Part shown: positions 1 to 8,481 of the stretch, one piece after another
Position numbering within the stretch: the stretch's first letter is position 1
Layout of the letters: each line of letters opens with the position of its first letter
DNA from: Lysobacterales bacterium
GTDB lineage: Bacteria; Pseudomonadota; Gammaproteobacteria; Xanthomonadales; SZUA-36
DNA: 24,157 nucleotides
NCBI GenBank assembly: GCA_029287515.1
Contig: JARFQZ010000296.1
Coordinates: 1 to 24,157 of the forward strand
Direction of reading: 5' to 3'
Notes under the pieces: model-generated
The model's database searches: none
Seen by the model: the letters and a program-made list of their open reading frames with translations, nothing else
Told to the model about the DNA's origin: nothing
Program-made: the position numbers and the translations under genes

Positions 1-191
1 CGCGGCTGCCCTGGTTCCTGACCAAGATGATTACCGGGCTATATGCCGGCTGGTTCCTGATGCACTACGTGCCGGAAACCGGTGAGATGAACTCCGGCGC
101 CATGTGGTTCTGGTACGGATTGATCGCCATCGTAACGCCGATTGGACTGGTGCTGGCTTCACGTTGGATGAAGCAGAAGTTCGAGCATTGA
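1..191 (+). CDS. C-terminal end of a membrane transporter (MFS-like), partial
   Basis: This open frame enters from the left edge (first full codon at base 3) and stops at TGA 189-191, giving about 62 residues. The visible protein has two hydrophobic stretches, one around TKMITGLYAGWFLMHYV and one around WFWYGLIAIVTPIGLVLAS. They are separated by a short polar loop (PETGEMNSG) and followed by a basic tail ending KQKFEH. That is the usual look of the last two helices and cytoplasmic tail of a major facilitator-type carrier, and it reminds me of POT/peptide or related MFS transporters. The substrate cannot be told from this piece. It is followed by 215 bases before the next gene, so it is probably the end of its own transcript. 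Confidence 0.5.
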   Translation, partial: RLPWFLTKMITGLYAGWFLMHYVPETGEMNSGAMWFWYGLIAIVTPIGLVLASRWMKQKFEH

Positions 192-406
192 ACCTGCGAG
201 GCCAGGACAGTCCGGCCGCGGCCTGAATCGGATTTCGGGTGTCTGTTGCCAGGAGTTGCTCAGTGTATAATATTTGTACAGAAAAACTTATAAATGTATA
301 GCAATTTGTGCTATTGTGTACAGCTTTGTAGGCTGCGATGCCAGGTTATCGAGACTTGGCGCTCGCAGCACCGGCCTTGCATGAATCCAGAAAAGAGTAA
401 ACCTTG
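192..406 (+). promoter_or_regulatory. AT-rich leader of the RND efflux operon with palindromes
   Basis: No credible gene lies here. The first part is GC-rich and the stretch 262-330 turns sharply AT-rich. It holds a TATAAT hexamer at 266-271, two copies of the palindrome TGTACA at 275-280 and 317-322 (42 bases apart, about four helical turns), and an inverted repeat ATAGCA-atttg-TGCTAT at 298-314. This is what an operator and promoter region for a regulated efflux operon would look like. No regulator gene is adjacent, so the binding protein is unknown. A nine-codon frame (381-410) ends across the adaptor start. Confidence 0.5.
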
Positions 407-1582
407 GTGAATTGGAAAAAAACACTGCTGATCTGTGTCACCGTCCTGGTTGTGGCGGCGGGTGCGCTGGTTTTGATTTATTCGACCGAACCGACCGCGC
501 AGCGATCCAGTGCGTCGAAGCAGACCGCCATGCTGGTGGACGTGACCCCGGTCGAATCCGGCACGTTTCGACCGACCATCACGGTCATGGGCGCGGTGCG
601 TCCGGAGCAGGAGATTTTGCTGCGTCCGCGGGTCAGTGGCGAAATCATTGCAATTTCGGATTCCTTCACGCCCGGTGGATTCGTCAACGCGGGCGAGACA
701 TTGCTGCAAATCGATCCGGCCGATTACGAAGCGGGCCTGCTGGAACGGCAGAGTGAACTGCACCAGGTGTCCGCTGACCTGGAACTGGAACTGGGGCGGC
801 AGGAACTGGCCAAAGACGACTACCAGGAACTGGAGGGAACCATTTCCTCCGAGTACAAAACCCTGGTGCTGCGCGAGCCTCAGCTCAAGACCGCCCAGGC
901 TCGCGTGGAAGCGGCCCAGGCTGCCTTGCAGCGGGCGCAACTGGACCTGGACCGGACCCGCATTCGCGCCCCGTTCGCCGCCCAGGTTTTGACTCGCGAT
1001 GCCAACGTCGGCTCGCAGGTCTCGCCGGGCGAAACCCTTGGGCAACTGGTCGGGACAGATTTCTACTGGGTCGAGGCCGCGGTCCCGGTTTCAAACATCC
1101 GTTGGATCGAGTTGCCGGACGGATCGGGGTCAATCGGCTCCCCAGCCCGCGTACGCAATCGCGCCGCCTGGCCTGAGGGCACGTTCCGCACGGCCCGGGT
1201 ACACAGCCTGATCGGGGCGCTGGAGAGCCGCACTCGCCTGGCGCGCGTGTTGCTGACCATTGCTGATCCGCTGGCGCACGACGAGGCTTCCGCGGGCTTG
1301 CCGCCGTTGATGGTGGGGTCTTACGTGGAAGTCCGGATTGAAGGCAAGCCGATAGAAAATGTCATCAGGCTGGAGCGGGATTACTTACGCCAGAACGACA
1401 CGGTGTGGGTCAAGGCCAATGGTGTACTGGAGATTCGCACTGTAGACCTTGCGTTCCTGGACAAGCAATATGCTTACATCAGCGAAGGGTTGAATGCGAA
1501 CGACCTTGTCGTGACGACCAACCTGGCCAGCGTCTTTGAAGGCGCCAGCCTGCGCCTTGAAGGTGAAGAGGTCGCCCAATGA
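407..1582 (+). CDS. RND efflux periplasmic adaptor subunit (MFP/HlyD family)
   Basis: The 391-residue protein has one N-terminal hydrophobic segment (about residues 5-25, LLICVTVLVVAAGALVLIY) that acts as a signal or membrane anchor; no lipobox cysteine is present. A lipoyl-like half-motif (about 60-105) is followed by a helical coiled-coil hairpin (about 108-182, with AQARVEAAQAALQRAQLDLD). The second lipoyl half follows, with the family signature DRTRIRAPFAAQV, and then a beta-barrel region. This is the classic order for adaptors that link an inner-membrane RND pump to an outer-membrane channel. The start is GTG 407; TTG 404 in the same frame is an alternative, and the upstream ribosome-binding site (AAAAGAG) is weak. 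The stop overlaps the pump start (ATGA, 1579-1582). The exported substrate is unknown and no TolC-type gene is in the window. Confidence 0.9.
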   Translation: MNWKKTLLICVTVLVVAAGALVLIYSTEPTAQRSSASKQTAMLVDVTPVESGTFRPTITVMGAVRPEQEILLRPRVSGEIIAISDSFTPGGFVNAGETLLQIDPADYEAGLLERQSELHQVSADLELELGRQELAKDDYQELEGTISSEYKTLVLREPQLKTAQARVEAAQAALQRAQLDLDRTRIRAPFAAQVLTRDANVGSQVSPGETLGQLVGTDFYWVEAAVPVSNIRWIELPDGSGSIGSPARVRNRAAWPEGTFRTARVHSLIGALESRTRLARVLLTIADPLAHDEASAGLPPLMVGSYVEVRIEGKPIENVIRLERDYLRQNDTVWVKANGVLEIRTVDLAFLDKQYAYISEGLNANDLVVTTNLASVFEGASLRLEGEEVAQ

Positions 1583-4500
1583 CTCAGCCGGCTGAGTCAC
1601 CAGCAATGAACGGCAGTTCATCTTTCAGCCCCGTTGCCTGGATGGCGCAGCACTCGATTGCCGCCAACCTGCTGATGATCCTGCTCATTGGGGGTGGCGT
1701 CTGGATGGCGCTCAATATGCAGAAAGAGGTTTACCCGGAGTTCGAGCTGGATATTGTCGAAGTCAGTGTCGGTTACCCCGGGGCCGCTCCTGCGGAAGTC
1801 GAACAGGGCATCCTGCGGCCGGTCGAAGAAGCCATCCGCGGAATCCAGGGCATCAAGGAAATCGCCTCAACGGCGCGCGAGGGCTCTGGCACGGTGCGGA
1901 TAGAACTGGTGACGGCCACCGAGCGGATGAAGGCGTACCAGGAGATCGACCAGGCGGTCAATCGCATCCGCACCTTCCCGGATGATACCGAAAAGCCGGA
2001 AGTCCGCCTGCTGACGCAGCAGCGCGAAGTCATGTCACTCGGGCTTTACGGCAGCGTCGATATCTGGACACTGCGCAAGCTGGCCGAGCAACTCCGTGAC
2101 CGCCTGCTCAGCGACCCCCTGATCACCCAGGTGCAGCTGGGTAATGTGCCGGATTACGTGACTCATGTTGAAATCCCCCAATATCGCCTGCGCGAATACG
2201 GCCTGACGCTGGGGCAGGTAGCCGCAATCATCCGGCGGTCGAGTGAAGATGTGCCTGCAGGCTCTGTCGAAACCAGCGCCGGCGAAGTGCTGCTCAGGTT
2301 GTCGGGGCGAAAACAATGGGCTGAGGAATTCAAGCAGATTGAAATCGTCAGCTCGCCAGGCGGCGCCTCGGTGACACTTGGCGACATCGCCACCATCACC
2401 GATGGCTTCGAAGAAGCCGGGTTCCATTCGCAGTTCAACCAGCAGCCGTCGGTCGAAGTCGAGGTTTACCGGATCGGCGATCAGTCGCCACTGGAGATCG
2501 CAGAAAGGGTAAAAGCGGTATTGGCGGATTTCGAGACCACGCTGCCTGAGGGCGTGCTTTGGCGGATTGATGGCAATGCCGCCAGGGATTTTGAACAACG
2601 CCTGTCGTTGTTGCTCGAAAACGGTTTCATGGCGATTGGTATTGTCCTGTTTATCCTCGCTGTTTTCCTCGAAATCCGCCTGGCTTTCTGGGTGATGATG
2701 GGAATGACCATCTCCTTCGTGGGGAGCCTGCTATTCCTGCCGGCAATCGGTGTCAGCATCAACATGATTTCCATGTTCGCTTTCCTGGTCGCGCTGGGTA
2801 TCGTGGTGGACGACGCGATTGTGGTTGGCGAAAACGTCTATGAATATCGACAGGAGGGAATGAGCCACATGGCCGCGGCGATCCGGGGTGCGCAGGAAAT
2901 CGCCAAACCGGTGACTTTCAGCATCATCACCACCATCGTCGCGTTCGTGCCGCTGTTGTTCATGCCCGGCACCACCGGTAAGTTCTGGTGGCCCTTGCCC
3001 GCGGTTGTGATTACCGTGCTGGCCATCTCGCTGCTGGAAGCCCTGTACATACTCCCGGCGCACCTGGCGCACAGTTCAAGCACCCCGCACACGGGTGCGG
3101 GCCGGCGACTGCACGAGTTGCAACAGTCATTCGCCCGGGCTTTCAGCCACTTTGTGAACACGCATTACCGCCGATTCCTGGACATGTGCCTGCGCCACCG
3201 CTACATCACGCTGAGTGCGGCCCTGGCGATCCTGTTGGTGGTCGGCGGCTATGCCGGCAGCGGGCACATGGGCATGATCATGATGCCGCAGGTAGCGGCT
3301 GATGAAATAGAAGCCGGCATCCGCCTGCCGGTCGGCACCACACCGGACCAGGCAGCCAGGGTGGCGCATGAGGTCACGCAGTCGACCCGTCGCATGTTCG
3401 ACGAGCACAACCTGTATGAAGTGGCCGAAGGCATCAAGACCAATGTTCGGCGGGGCAGCTTTATCGACGTGGAAATCGTCATGAAACCACCCGATGAGCA
3501 CGACACGACGGCCGAGGAAATCATCGCACTCTGGCGTGACCAGATTGGCGACATCAGCGGCGTTGACCAGATTACATTCGAAGCGGAACGCGGCCCCGGC
3601 GGCTGGCGGCAGGACCTCAGTATCGACCTGAGCCATGCGGATATCGACGTGCTGGAGTCGGCCAGCAAAGCGTTCGTTGAAAGGGTGAGCGAGTTCGAGG
3701 ATGCGGTAAATGTCAACGACAACTACAACAAGGGCAAGGCACAGTTCGATTTTTCATTATTGCCCGAAGGCAGAAACCTGGGCCTGACCCCGGCTGACGT
3801 CGGGCAGCAGGTGAGGGATGCGTTCTTCGGAGCGCTGGCGGTGCGTCAGATTCGGGGCACCGACGAAATCGAAGTGCGCGTCAAGCTGCCGAAGGAAGAC
3901 CGCGAGGACATCCAGTCATTCGCAGACCTCATCATCCGCGCACCCGACGGTGCCGAGGTGCCACTGCTGGACGTTGTGGAAGTTAAGCGCGGCGAGGCCT
4001 TCACCTCGATCAACCGGCGCAACGGGCGGCGCGTGGTCAATGTCAGCCTCGATGTCGAACCCAAGCGCAATGTGTCCCAGGTTCTGCAAGCGATCCAGTC
4101 GGAAACGTTGCCGCAGCTAAGGGCGGAACACCCCGGCCTGACCTGGACTTTTGAAGGCAGCCAGGCGGAAATGCGTGATTCCACGGCTACGCTATGGGGA
4201 GGGTTCGGCCTGGCCATGGCCGTTGTCTACGCATTGTTGGCGATTGCGTTCGGCAGTTACCTGCAACCCCTGATCGTGATGTTTGCCATTCCGTTCGGAG
4301 TGATCGGCGCGGTGATCGGTCACATCCTGCTTGGATTTGACCTGTCCTTGATCAGCTTTATGGGCGTTATCGCACTTTCCGGCGTGGTGGTCAACGACGC
4401 GCTTATCATGATCGACATGGCCAACCGGCGCAGGGAGAACAGCTCGGTATTTGAAGCCATTCACTGGGCGGGGCTGCGGCGCTTCAGGCCGATTATCCTG

Positions 4501-4692
4501 ACCACGCTCACCACGTTTGGCGGCCTGACTCCAATCATCCTGGAAACATCCCGGCAGGCCGCATACCTGGTGCCGATGGCTATCTCTCTGGGGTTCGGCA
4601 TCGTCTTCGCCACGGCCATCATCCTGGTGCTGGTGCCCTGCCTGTACATGATCCTGGAGGACATTCATGCGCGCAGCGCGACCCGGTTCTGA
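1579..4692 (+). CDS. RND efflux pump permease subunit (AcrB/HAE superfamily)
   Basis: The 1037-residue inner-membrane pump has the full RND length and two-fold architecture: helix 1 at about 25-45, a large periplasmic loop, a helix bundle from about 345, a second periplasmic loop, and a second bundle from about 875. The proton-relay aspartate pair in helix 4 is present as VVDDAIVVGENV (D411, D412). The equivalent of the AcrB helix-10 lysine is asparagine N939 in GVVVNDALIMID, a variant seen in RND subfamilies outside classical AcrB. The periplasmic opening EVYPEFELDIVEVSVGYPGA is typical of the superfamily. It is translated with the adaptor through an ATGA overlap and probably exports hydrophobic or toxic compounds using the proton gradient. 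Heavy-metal (CusA-like) specificity is less likely, because the helix-10 position and general sequence differ. Substrate is not deducible. Confidence 0.93.
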   Translation: MTQPAESPAMNGSSSFSPVAWMAQHSIAANLLMILLIGGGVWMALNMQKEVYPEFELDIVEVSVGYPGAAPAEVEQGILRPVEEAIRGIQGIKEIASTAREGSGTVRIELVTATERMKAYQEIDQAVNRIRTFPDDTEKPEVRLLTQQREVMSLGLYGSVDIWTLRKLAEQLRDRLLSDPLITQVQLGNVPDYVTHVEIPQYRLREYGLTLGQVAAIIRRSSEDVPAGSVETSAGEVLLRLSGRKQWAEEFKQIEIVSSPGGASVTLGDIATITDGFEEAGFHSQFNQQPSVEVEVYRIGDQSPLEIAERVKAVLADFETTLPEGVLWRIDGNAARDFEQRLSLLLENGFMAIGIVLFILAVFLEIRLAFWVMMGMTISFVGSLLFLPAIGVSINMISMFAFLVALGIVVDDAIVVGENVYEYRQEGMSHMAAAIRGAQEIAKPVTFSIITTIVAFVPLLFMPGTTGKFWWPLPAVVITVLAISLLEALYILPAHLAHSSSTPHTGAGRRLHELQQSFARAFSHFVNTHYRRFLDMCLRHRYITLSAALAILLVVGGYAGSGHMGMIMMPQVAADEIEAGIRLPVGTTPDQAARVAHEVTQSTRRMFDEHNLYEVAEGIKTNVRRGSFIDVEIVMKPPDEHDTTAEEIIALWRDQIGDISGVDQITFEAERGPGGWRQDLSIDLSHADIDVLESASKAFVERVSEFEDAVNVNDNYNKGKAQFDFSLLPEGRNLGLTPADVGQQVRDAFFGALAVRQIRGTDEIEVRVKLPKEDREDIQSFADLIIRAPDGAEVPLLDVVEVKRGEAFTSINRRNGRRVVNVSLDVEPKRNVSQVLQAIQSETLPQLRAEHPGLTWTFEGSQAEMRDSTATLWGGFGLAMAVVYALLAIAFGSYLQPLIVMFAIPFGVIGAVIGHILLGFDLSLISFMGVIALSGVVVNDALIMIDMANRRRENSSVFEAIHWAGLRRFRPIILTTLTTFGGLTPIILETSRQAAYLVPMAISLGFGIVFATAIILVLVPCLYMILEDIHARSATRF

Positions 4693-4751
4693 AATCAGCC
4701 GGTGCGACCGGCGAGTGTCAGTCCTGCTTTGCCGGGACCAGCGGCGGGCCG

Positions 4752-5558
4752 GTGCCTGAGGGTCCTGAAATCCGCCGTGCGGCCGACCGGATAGCCGGTG
4801 TGCTGGTGGGGCGGCAGATCGAGCAGGCTGCGTTTGCTTTCGCAGAGCTTCGGCCTTTCGAAAAGCGGCTCAGTGGGGCCGTGGTCGAATCAGTGGACAC
4901 GCGCGGCAAAGCGATGCTTACACGGTTCAATAACGACCTGACTCTGTACAGCCACAATCAGCTGTACGGGAGGTGGTTCACGGTCAAGCGCGGAGAGTTG
5001 CCCGAAACCCGGCGCAGCCTGCGTGTCGCCTTGCATACAAGAACGCACAGTGCATTGCTTTATAGCGCATCGGATATTTCAGTACTGACCCCTGGTCAAC
5101 TGGAATCACACCCTTTCCTGTGCCGGTTGGGGCCGGACGTGCTGGATGAGGATCTTAATGCCCACTCCATCGTTCAGCGGCTGGGTCAGCGACGATTCAT
5201 GCGGCGGAGCCTGGCGGCGCTTTACCTCGACCAGTCTTTTCTTGCCGGATTGGGTAACTACCTCCGTTCGGAAATTCTCTACGGCGCCGGCCTGCACCCG
5301 AAGCGCCGTCCAGTTGACCTGGATGCCGCGGAGAAAAGCCGGCTGGCCGAGCAAACCATCAGGATGTGCCGGCGTTCCTATCGCACCGGCGGCAGGACGC
5401 TCACGGGAGGCGCTGCAGGCGGTAAAGAGGGCAGGTTCTGGGTATTCGCGCGCGCGTCGAAGCCCTGTTTCGGCTGCCGGGCACGTATTCGGCGCGAAGA
5501 CTTCGCCGGCCGCCGTCTCTATTACTGTCCCGATTGCCAGTTAGAGGAACGGTCATGA
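4752..5558 (+). CDS. nei: Endonuclease VIII (Nei), DNA glycosylase/AP lyase
   Basis: The product (268 residues) excises oxidised pyrimidines and cleaves the abasic site in base-excision repair. It begins MPEGPEIRRAAD, the Nei signature, with the catalytic proline (residue 2) and glutamate (residue 3). The Nei-type lysine is present at K53 in DTRGKAML, and the core block LTLYSHNQLYG matches enterobacterial Nei closely. The helix-two-turn-helix region is FLAGLGNYLRSEILYGAGLHP (about 163-183). A C-terminal zinc finger uses C239, C242, C259 and C262 with the DNA-binding arginine in GRRLYYCP. The start must be GTG 4752, because the proline has to follow the initiator directly. MutM is excluded by the RRAAD and YSHNQLYG blocks. 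It lies 59 bases after the RND pump and overlaps the Nudix gene by ATGA. Confidence 0.96.
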   Translation: MPEGPEIRRAADRIAGVLVGRQIEQAAFAFAELRPFEKRLSGAVVESVDTRGKAMLTRFNNDLTLYSHNQLYGRWFTVKRGELPETRRSLRVALHTRTHSALLYSASDISVLTPGQLESHPFLCRLGPDVLDEDLNAHSIVQRLGQRRFMRRSLAALYLDQSFLAGLGNYLRSEILYGAGLHPKRRPVDLDAAEKSRLAEQTIRMCRRSYRTGGRTLTGGAAGGKEGRFWVFARASKPCFGCRARIRREDFAGRRLYYCPDCQLEERS

Positions 5559-6160
5559 ACTTCTGTAGCAGTTGCGGCAGTCGCCTGGTCGAAAAGGTTC
5601 CGTGCGACGATGATCGCCGCCGGCATGTCTGTCCCTCGTGCGACATGGTTCATTACCAGAATCCGAAAATCGTGACCGGGTGTCTGCCTGTCTGGGAGAA
5701 TCTGGTTTTGCTATGCAAGCGTGCGATCGAGCCGAGAAGTGGATACTGGACGGTTCCGGCCGGATTCATGGAACTGGACGAGACGGTGGAGCAGGGGGCA
5801 GTAAGGGAAACCTGGGAAGAAGCACGGGCACGAGTGGAGATACAGGCGCCGTACTCGATGTTCAACCTGCCGCACGTCAATCAGCTCTACATCATCTTTC
5901 GGGCCAGGCTGACAGAGCTGGAATTCCGGCCCGGGCCGGAAAGCGAAGATGTCCGCTTGTTTGCCGAGGAAGAAATTCCCTGGGACGACCTGGCCTTCAA
6001 TACCGTGCGCCAGACACTCCGGTTTTTCTTCATGGACCGTCCGGGCGGACGTTTTCCGATGCGCACGGGAACGGTTGCGCCGCAAGCGGAGGGGTTCCGG
6101 TTCGAGGCCGGTCCCGACGACCAGCTAAGCACCCTTGCTGATCAGGGCGACGTCTTTTAG
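5555..6160 (+). CDS. Nudix hydrolase with N-terminal zinc ribbon
   Basis: This 201-residue soluble hydrolase has an N-terminal four-cysteine zinc ribbon (C4, C7, C26, C29), then a Nudix fold. Its Nudix box runs from G70 through E76 and R84-E85 to E88-E89 (GFMELDETVEQ...RETWEE). The residue after the EE pair is alanine and the usual glycine is arginine, a tolerated variation. Zinc-ribbon Nudix enzymes include NudC-like NAD(H)/decapping pyrophosphatases and others of unknown substrate; this one is shorter than NudC and lacks its N-terminal domain, so the substrate is open. ATG 5555 is chosen over an in-frame upstream GTG because it overlaps the nei stop (ATGA) and has AGAGGAA just upstream at about 5543-5549. 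Coupling to nei suggests a role in handling damaged nucleotides, which is inference. Its end overlaps the convergent lipoprotein gene. Confidence 0.9.
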   Translation: MNFCSSCGSRLVEKVPCDDDRRRHVCPSCDMVHYQNPKIVTGCLPVWENLVLLCKRAIEPRSGYWTVPAGFMELDETVEQGAVRETWEEARARVEIQAPYSMFNLPHVNQLYIIFRARLTELEFRPGPESEDVRLFAEEEIPWDDLAFNTVRQTLRFFFMDRPGGRFPMRTGTVAPQAEGFRFEAGPDDQLSTLADQGDVF

Positions 6161-6801
6161 CGGGGGCATTTCATAGGCTCTATGGCCGCCGAGATGAACC
6201 TTGTCAGGTCGTCAAGAAATTGATCAGCAGCTTGATTGGCAGCGACAGCGCCGGATCCCGCGTTCCTTTCATCGGCCGGCACCCGGTAACTGAATTTTTC
6301 TGAGTTCAACAACGTTCGGCCGGATACATCAATCAGGTTGACCTTGACGGAAAGCAATGTGGAACTGGTCTCCCCTGTGAAGTCCTGGTACAGAGACAGA
6401 ATATGGGAATCCAACCTTAAATCCGTTCTGATATCGGATGAGCCAGAGACGATTGAGCCGAACATTCCGGAATCGTCCAGCCGATCCTCCATCAGCGAAG
6501 CCATCATCCGGGCCGGTGAGGCGACCCACTCGTTGTAAGCAAAATAGTCGATGCGATTGGGGTCGGTCCGATAGGCCATGCGGGCTGTATTCAGGCCTGG
6601 TGCGGACTCCGGCTGGCTGATCCTGAGGGACAGGCAGGGCCTGGAAGCGAGGTTGCCGGGGCGGGGTGAAATCTGCTCAGCCTGCAGGATGAAGACTTCC
6701 TTCTCCGTGCTTTTCGGATTTCCGGGAAGGCCGCAAGCGGAAATCAGCAGGGCGATGACGGTCACTGGAAAAATGAAGCTTATTCCGGGCAGGATGTTCA
6801 T
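6157..6801 (-). CDS. ABC-type transport auxiliary lipoprotein (PqiC/YmbA-like)
   Basis: The 214-residue protein starts with a lipoprotein signal peptide: a hydrophobic segment (about 8-22) and the lipobox LISAC with the acylated cysteine at residue 23. The mature part matches the ABC-transport auxiliary lipoprotein family (PqiC/YmbA, PF03886): an early YFAYNEWVASPARMMAS block, a middle DLRLDSHILSLYQDF block, and a C-terminal helix. Such lipoproteins accompany MCE-type lipid transporters, and PqiC-type members sit in the outer membrane. The start overlaps the MCE gene stop (ATGA), making it the last gene of the operon. The last bases overlap the convergent Nudix gene (stop codons at 6157-6160). 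The family fit rests on context plus these blocks. Confidence 0.85.
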   Translation of the reverse strand: MNILPGISFIFPVTVIALLISACGLPGNPKSTEKEVFILQAEQISPRPGNLASRPCLSLRISQPESAPGLNTARMAYRTDPNRIDYFAYNEWVASPARMMASLMEDRLDDSGMFGSIVSGSSDIRTDLRLDSHILSLYQDFTGETSSTLLSVKVNLIDVSGRTLLNSEKFSYRVPADERNAGSGAVAANQAADQFLDDLTRFISAAIEPMKCPR

Positions 6802-7718
6802 TGTTCGTCCCTCGAAGTTCTCTTTTTCTCCCCCGGCCCGGGCCTGGGCTCGGGGCTTCCATAAATCAATACACTGGGATCCTCCACCAGCGCCTCGCTC
6901 ATGCGCCGCAGGTTTTCCGAAGCCAGCCGCAACTCATGAACCATGGCGCTGATTTCCGACAGGGTGGTTGTATTAATGTCCGCGGAAAGGTTCTCGCCGA
7001 CCGCCCCCATCTGATCTGCCATCCGGGTAATGGCTTCTGCGCTGCGCGAGAATTGAAAGACCAGTTCGGGCATGCCCACACTCGCGGCGCGGGTGTTTTC
7101 CAGGGTGACATTGAGATTTTCGATAATGGAATCCAGCTGCCTGGATTGATCCGCGAATTTTTCGGTAATCTTCGCGATATTCTCAATGGACCGTGAGACA
7201 TTGGCCCGATTTTCTTCATTAAGCAGGTCATTGAGACTGGCCGAAGTTTCGATCAGGTTGTTCAGCAGGTCCGAGAGGGTCAGGTCCAGGTGGGAGAATA
7301 TTGACGAGCGAGCCGCAATCACGGGAAACTCATCGGTCTCAGAACGCCCCAGTGGCAGCGAGTCGTGCCAGCCCCCCGTCAGGTTGATGTTGGCAATCCC
7401 GGTTAATCCCTGGTATTCCATGCTCGCCACTGTATCCCTGCTGATGGGTGTGCCGCGATGCACTCGCAGAAGCAGCCGGATACGTTCAGGACTTTCCGGA
7501 TCGATCGAAATTTCCTCTACTTTTCCCACATCGACACCACGGAATTTTACCGGTGCATCCACATTCAATCCGGAGACCGAATCCATCATGTAAACCAGGT
7601 AGCGGTCATAGTCCTGGGGCGGCCCACCCACACTGATCCAGAGCATTCCCCAGATAAAAGCCGTGGTCAGGATCAGTACAAAAGCCCCCACCATGGCATA
7701 GCTGGTTTTACTGATCAT
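6798..7718 (-). CDS. mlaD: MCE-domain lipid transport protein (MlaD family)
   Basis: A single N-terminal transmembrane helix (about 8-30) anchors this 306-residue protein in the inner membrane. The single MCE domain follows at about 38-115, with the hallmark SVSGLNVDAPVKFRGVDVGKV and the later block GLTGIANINLTGG. The remainder (about 135-275) is a long polar helical stretch rich in S, E, N and L, likely coiled, of the kind that builds needle or tunnel extensions in longer MCE proteins. The C-terminus is proline-rich and charged. Classical E. coli MlaD is shorter (about 180 residues), so this is the extended type found with a lipoprotein partner and no MlaC. The start overlaps the ATPase gene by 11 bases. 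The complex is expected to move phospholipid or other lipids between the membranes. Confidence 0.92.
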   Translation of the reverse strand: MISKTSYAMVGAFVLILTTAFIWGMLWISVGGPPQDYDRYLVYMMDSVSGLNVDAPVKFRGVDVGKVEEISIDPESPERIRLLLRVHRGTPISRDTVASMEYQGLTGIANINLTGGWHDSLPLGRSETDEFPVIAARSSIFSHLDLTLSDLLNNLIETSASLNDLLNEENRANVSRSIENIAKITEKFADQSRQLDSIIENLNVTLENTRAASVGMPELVFQFSRSAEAITRMADQMGAVGENLSADINTTTLSEISAMVHELRLASENLRRMSEALVEDPSVLIYGSPEPRPGPGEKKRTSRDEQ

Positions 7719-8478
7719 AAGTTACTCCGACTGCACGGCCACGGCGGCCGTGGAAAAATTGCCTCGCGGCTGCATGGCTGGATGCAACAACCTCCTGCAA
7801 CGTCCCTTCGGCGGCGATCCGGGCATCCGCCAGCAATATGATTCGATCGGCAACCCGGCATAGTGAGTCCATGTCGTGGGTGACCAGCACGATCGTCAGG
7901 CCCAGCGTGTTCTTCAGATGCAGCACCAGGTCATCCATTGCATCCGCACTAATCGGGTCCAGGCCGGAACTGGGCTCATCCAGGAACAGAATTTCCGGGT
8001 CCATGGCGATGCCCCGCGCGACAGCCGCTCGTTTTCGCATACCACCACTTAGCTGGCTCGGGAATAGTGCGGCGGCTTCAGGCTCGAGCCCGGCCAGTGC
8101 AAGCTTCAACATCGCGATCTGCTCGATGGTCTCCTGGCTCAGGCTGGTGTGTTCACGTAACGGCATGCTGATGTTTTCCAGCACGGTCAGGTCTCCGAAC
8201 AAGGCGCCGTTCTGGAACATGACGCCCATCCTCCGGCGCAGCGGGAGCGTTCGAAATTCACTCAATTTCAGCACCTGCTGACCGAACAGTTCAATCGATC
8301 CGGAAGTCGGGGTGAGTAACAAGGCCAACTGCCTCATCAGGGTCGATTTACCGCTGCCGCTACCACCCACGATGGCCAGGATCTCACCCCGTTCAAGCCA
8401 CATGCTGATGCGGTTCAGGACGCACTTTTGGCCAAATTTCATGACCAGTTCGTGTGCTTGCAGAATCTGGTCTGTCAT
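7708..8478 (-). CDS. mlaF: ABC transporter ATP-binding protein, MlaF-like
   Basis: The 256-residue protein is a complete ABC ATPase: Walker A GGSGSGKST (38-46), Q-loop glutamine Q89 in MGVMFQNGALF, the signature LSGGM (143-147), Walker B with the catalytic glutamate (EILFLDEP, D167/E168), and switch histidine H201. The FQNGALFGDLTVLEN stretch and the SGLDPISADAMDDL D-loop are characteristic of the MlaF/Ttg2A branch. It energises the permease encoded just upstream. The start lies three bases after the permease stop, and its end overlaps the MCE gene, so the four genes form one tight operon. The C-terminal tail (after about 235, GRRGRAVGVTYDQ) may contact a partner subunit, but that is only suggested by its position. 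Confidence 0.94.
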   Translation of the reverse strand: MTDQILQAHELVMKFGQKCVLNRISMWLERGEILAIVGGSGSGKSTLMRQLALLLTPTSGSIELFGQQVLKLSEFRTLPLRRRMGVMFQNGALFGDLTVLENISMPLREHTSLSQETIEQIAMLKLALAGLEPEAAALFPSQLSGGMRKRAAVARGIAMDPEILFLDEPSSGLDPISADAMDDLVLHLKNTLGLTIVLVTHDMDSLCRVADRIILLADARIAAEGTLQEVVASSHAAARQFFHGRRGRAVGVTYDQ

Positions 8479-8481
8479 GGC

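Noticed and set aside
200..217. A GGCC-flanked inverted repeat after the first transporter gene
   Set aside because: The stem has a bulge and no T-run follows, so it is not a convincing rho-independent terminator.
311..1045. A 244-codon open frame on the minus strand opposite the RND adaptor
   Set aside because: It is antisense to a well-supported gene, has low-complexity Q/R/H-rich composition and no domain; it is a shadow of the GC-rich codon pattern.
2035..2598. A 187-codon minus-strand frame inside the RND pump gene
   Set aside because: The opposite strand encodes conserved pump sequence throughout; no motif or ribosome-binding site supports the antisense frame.
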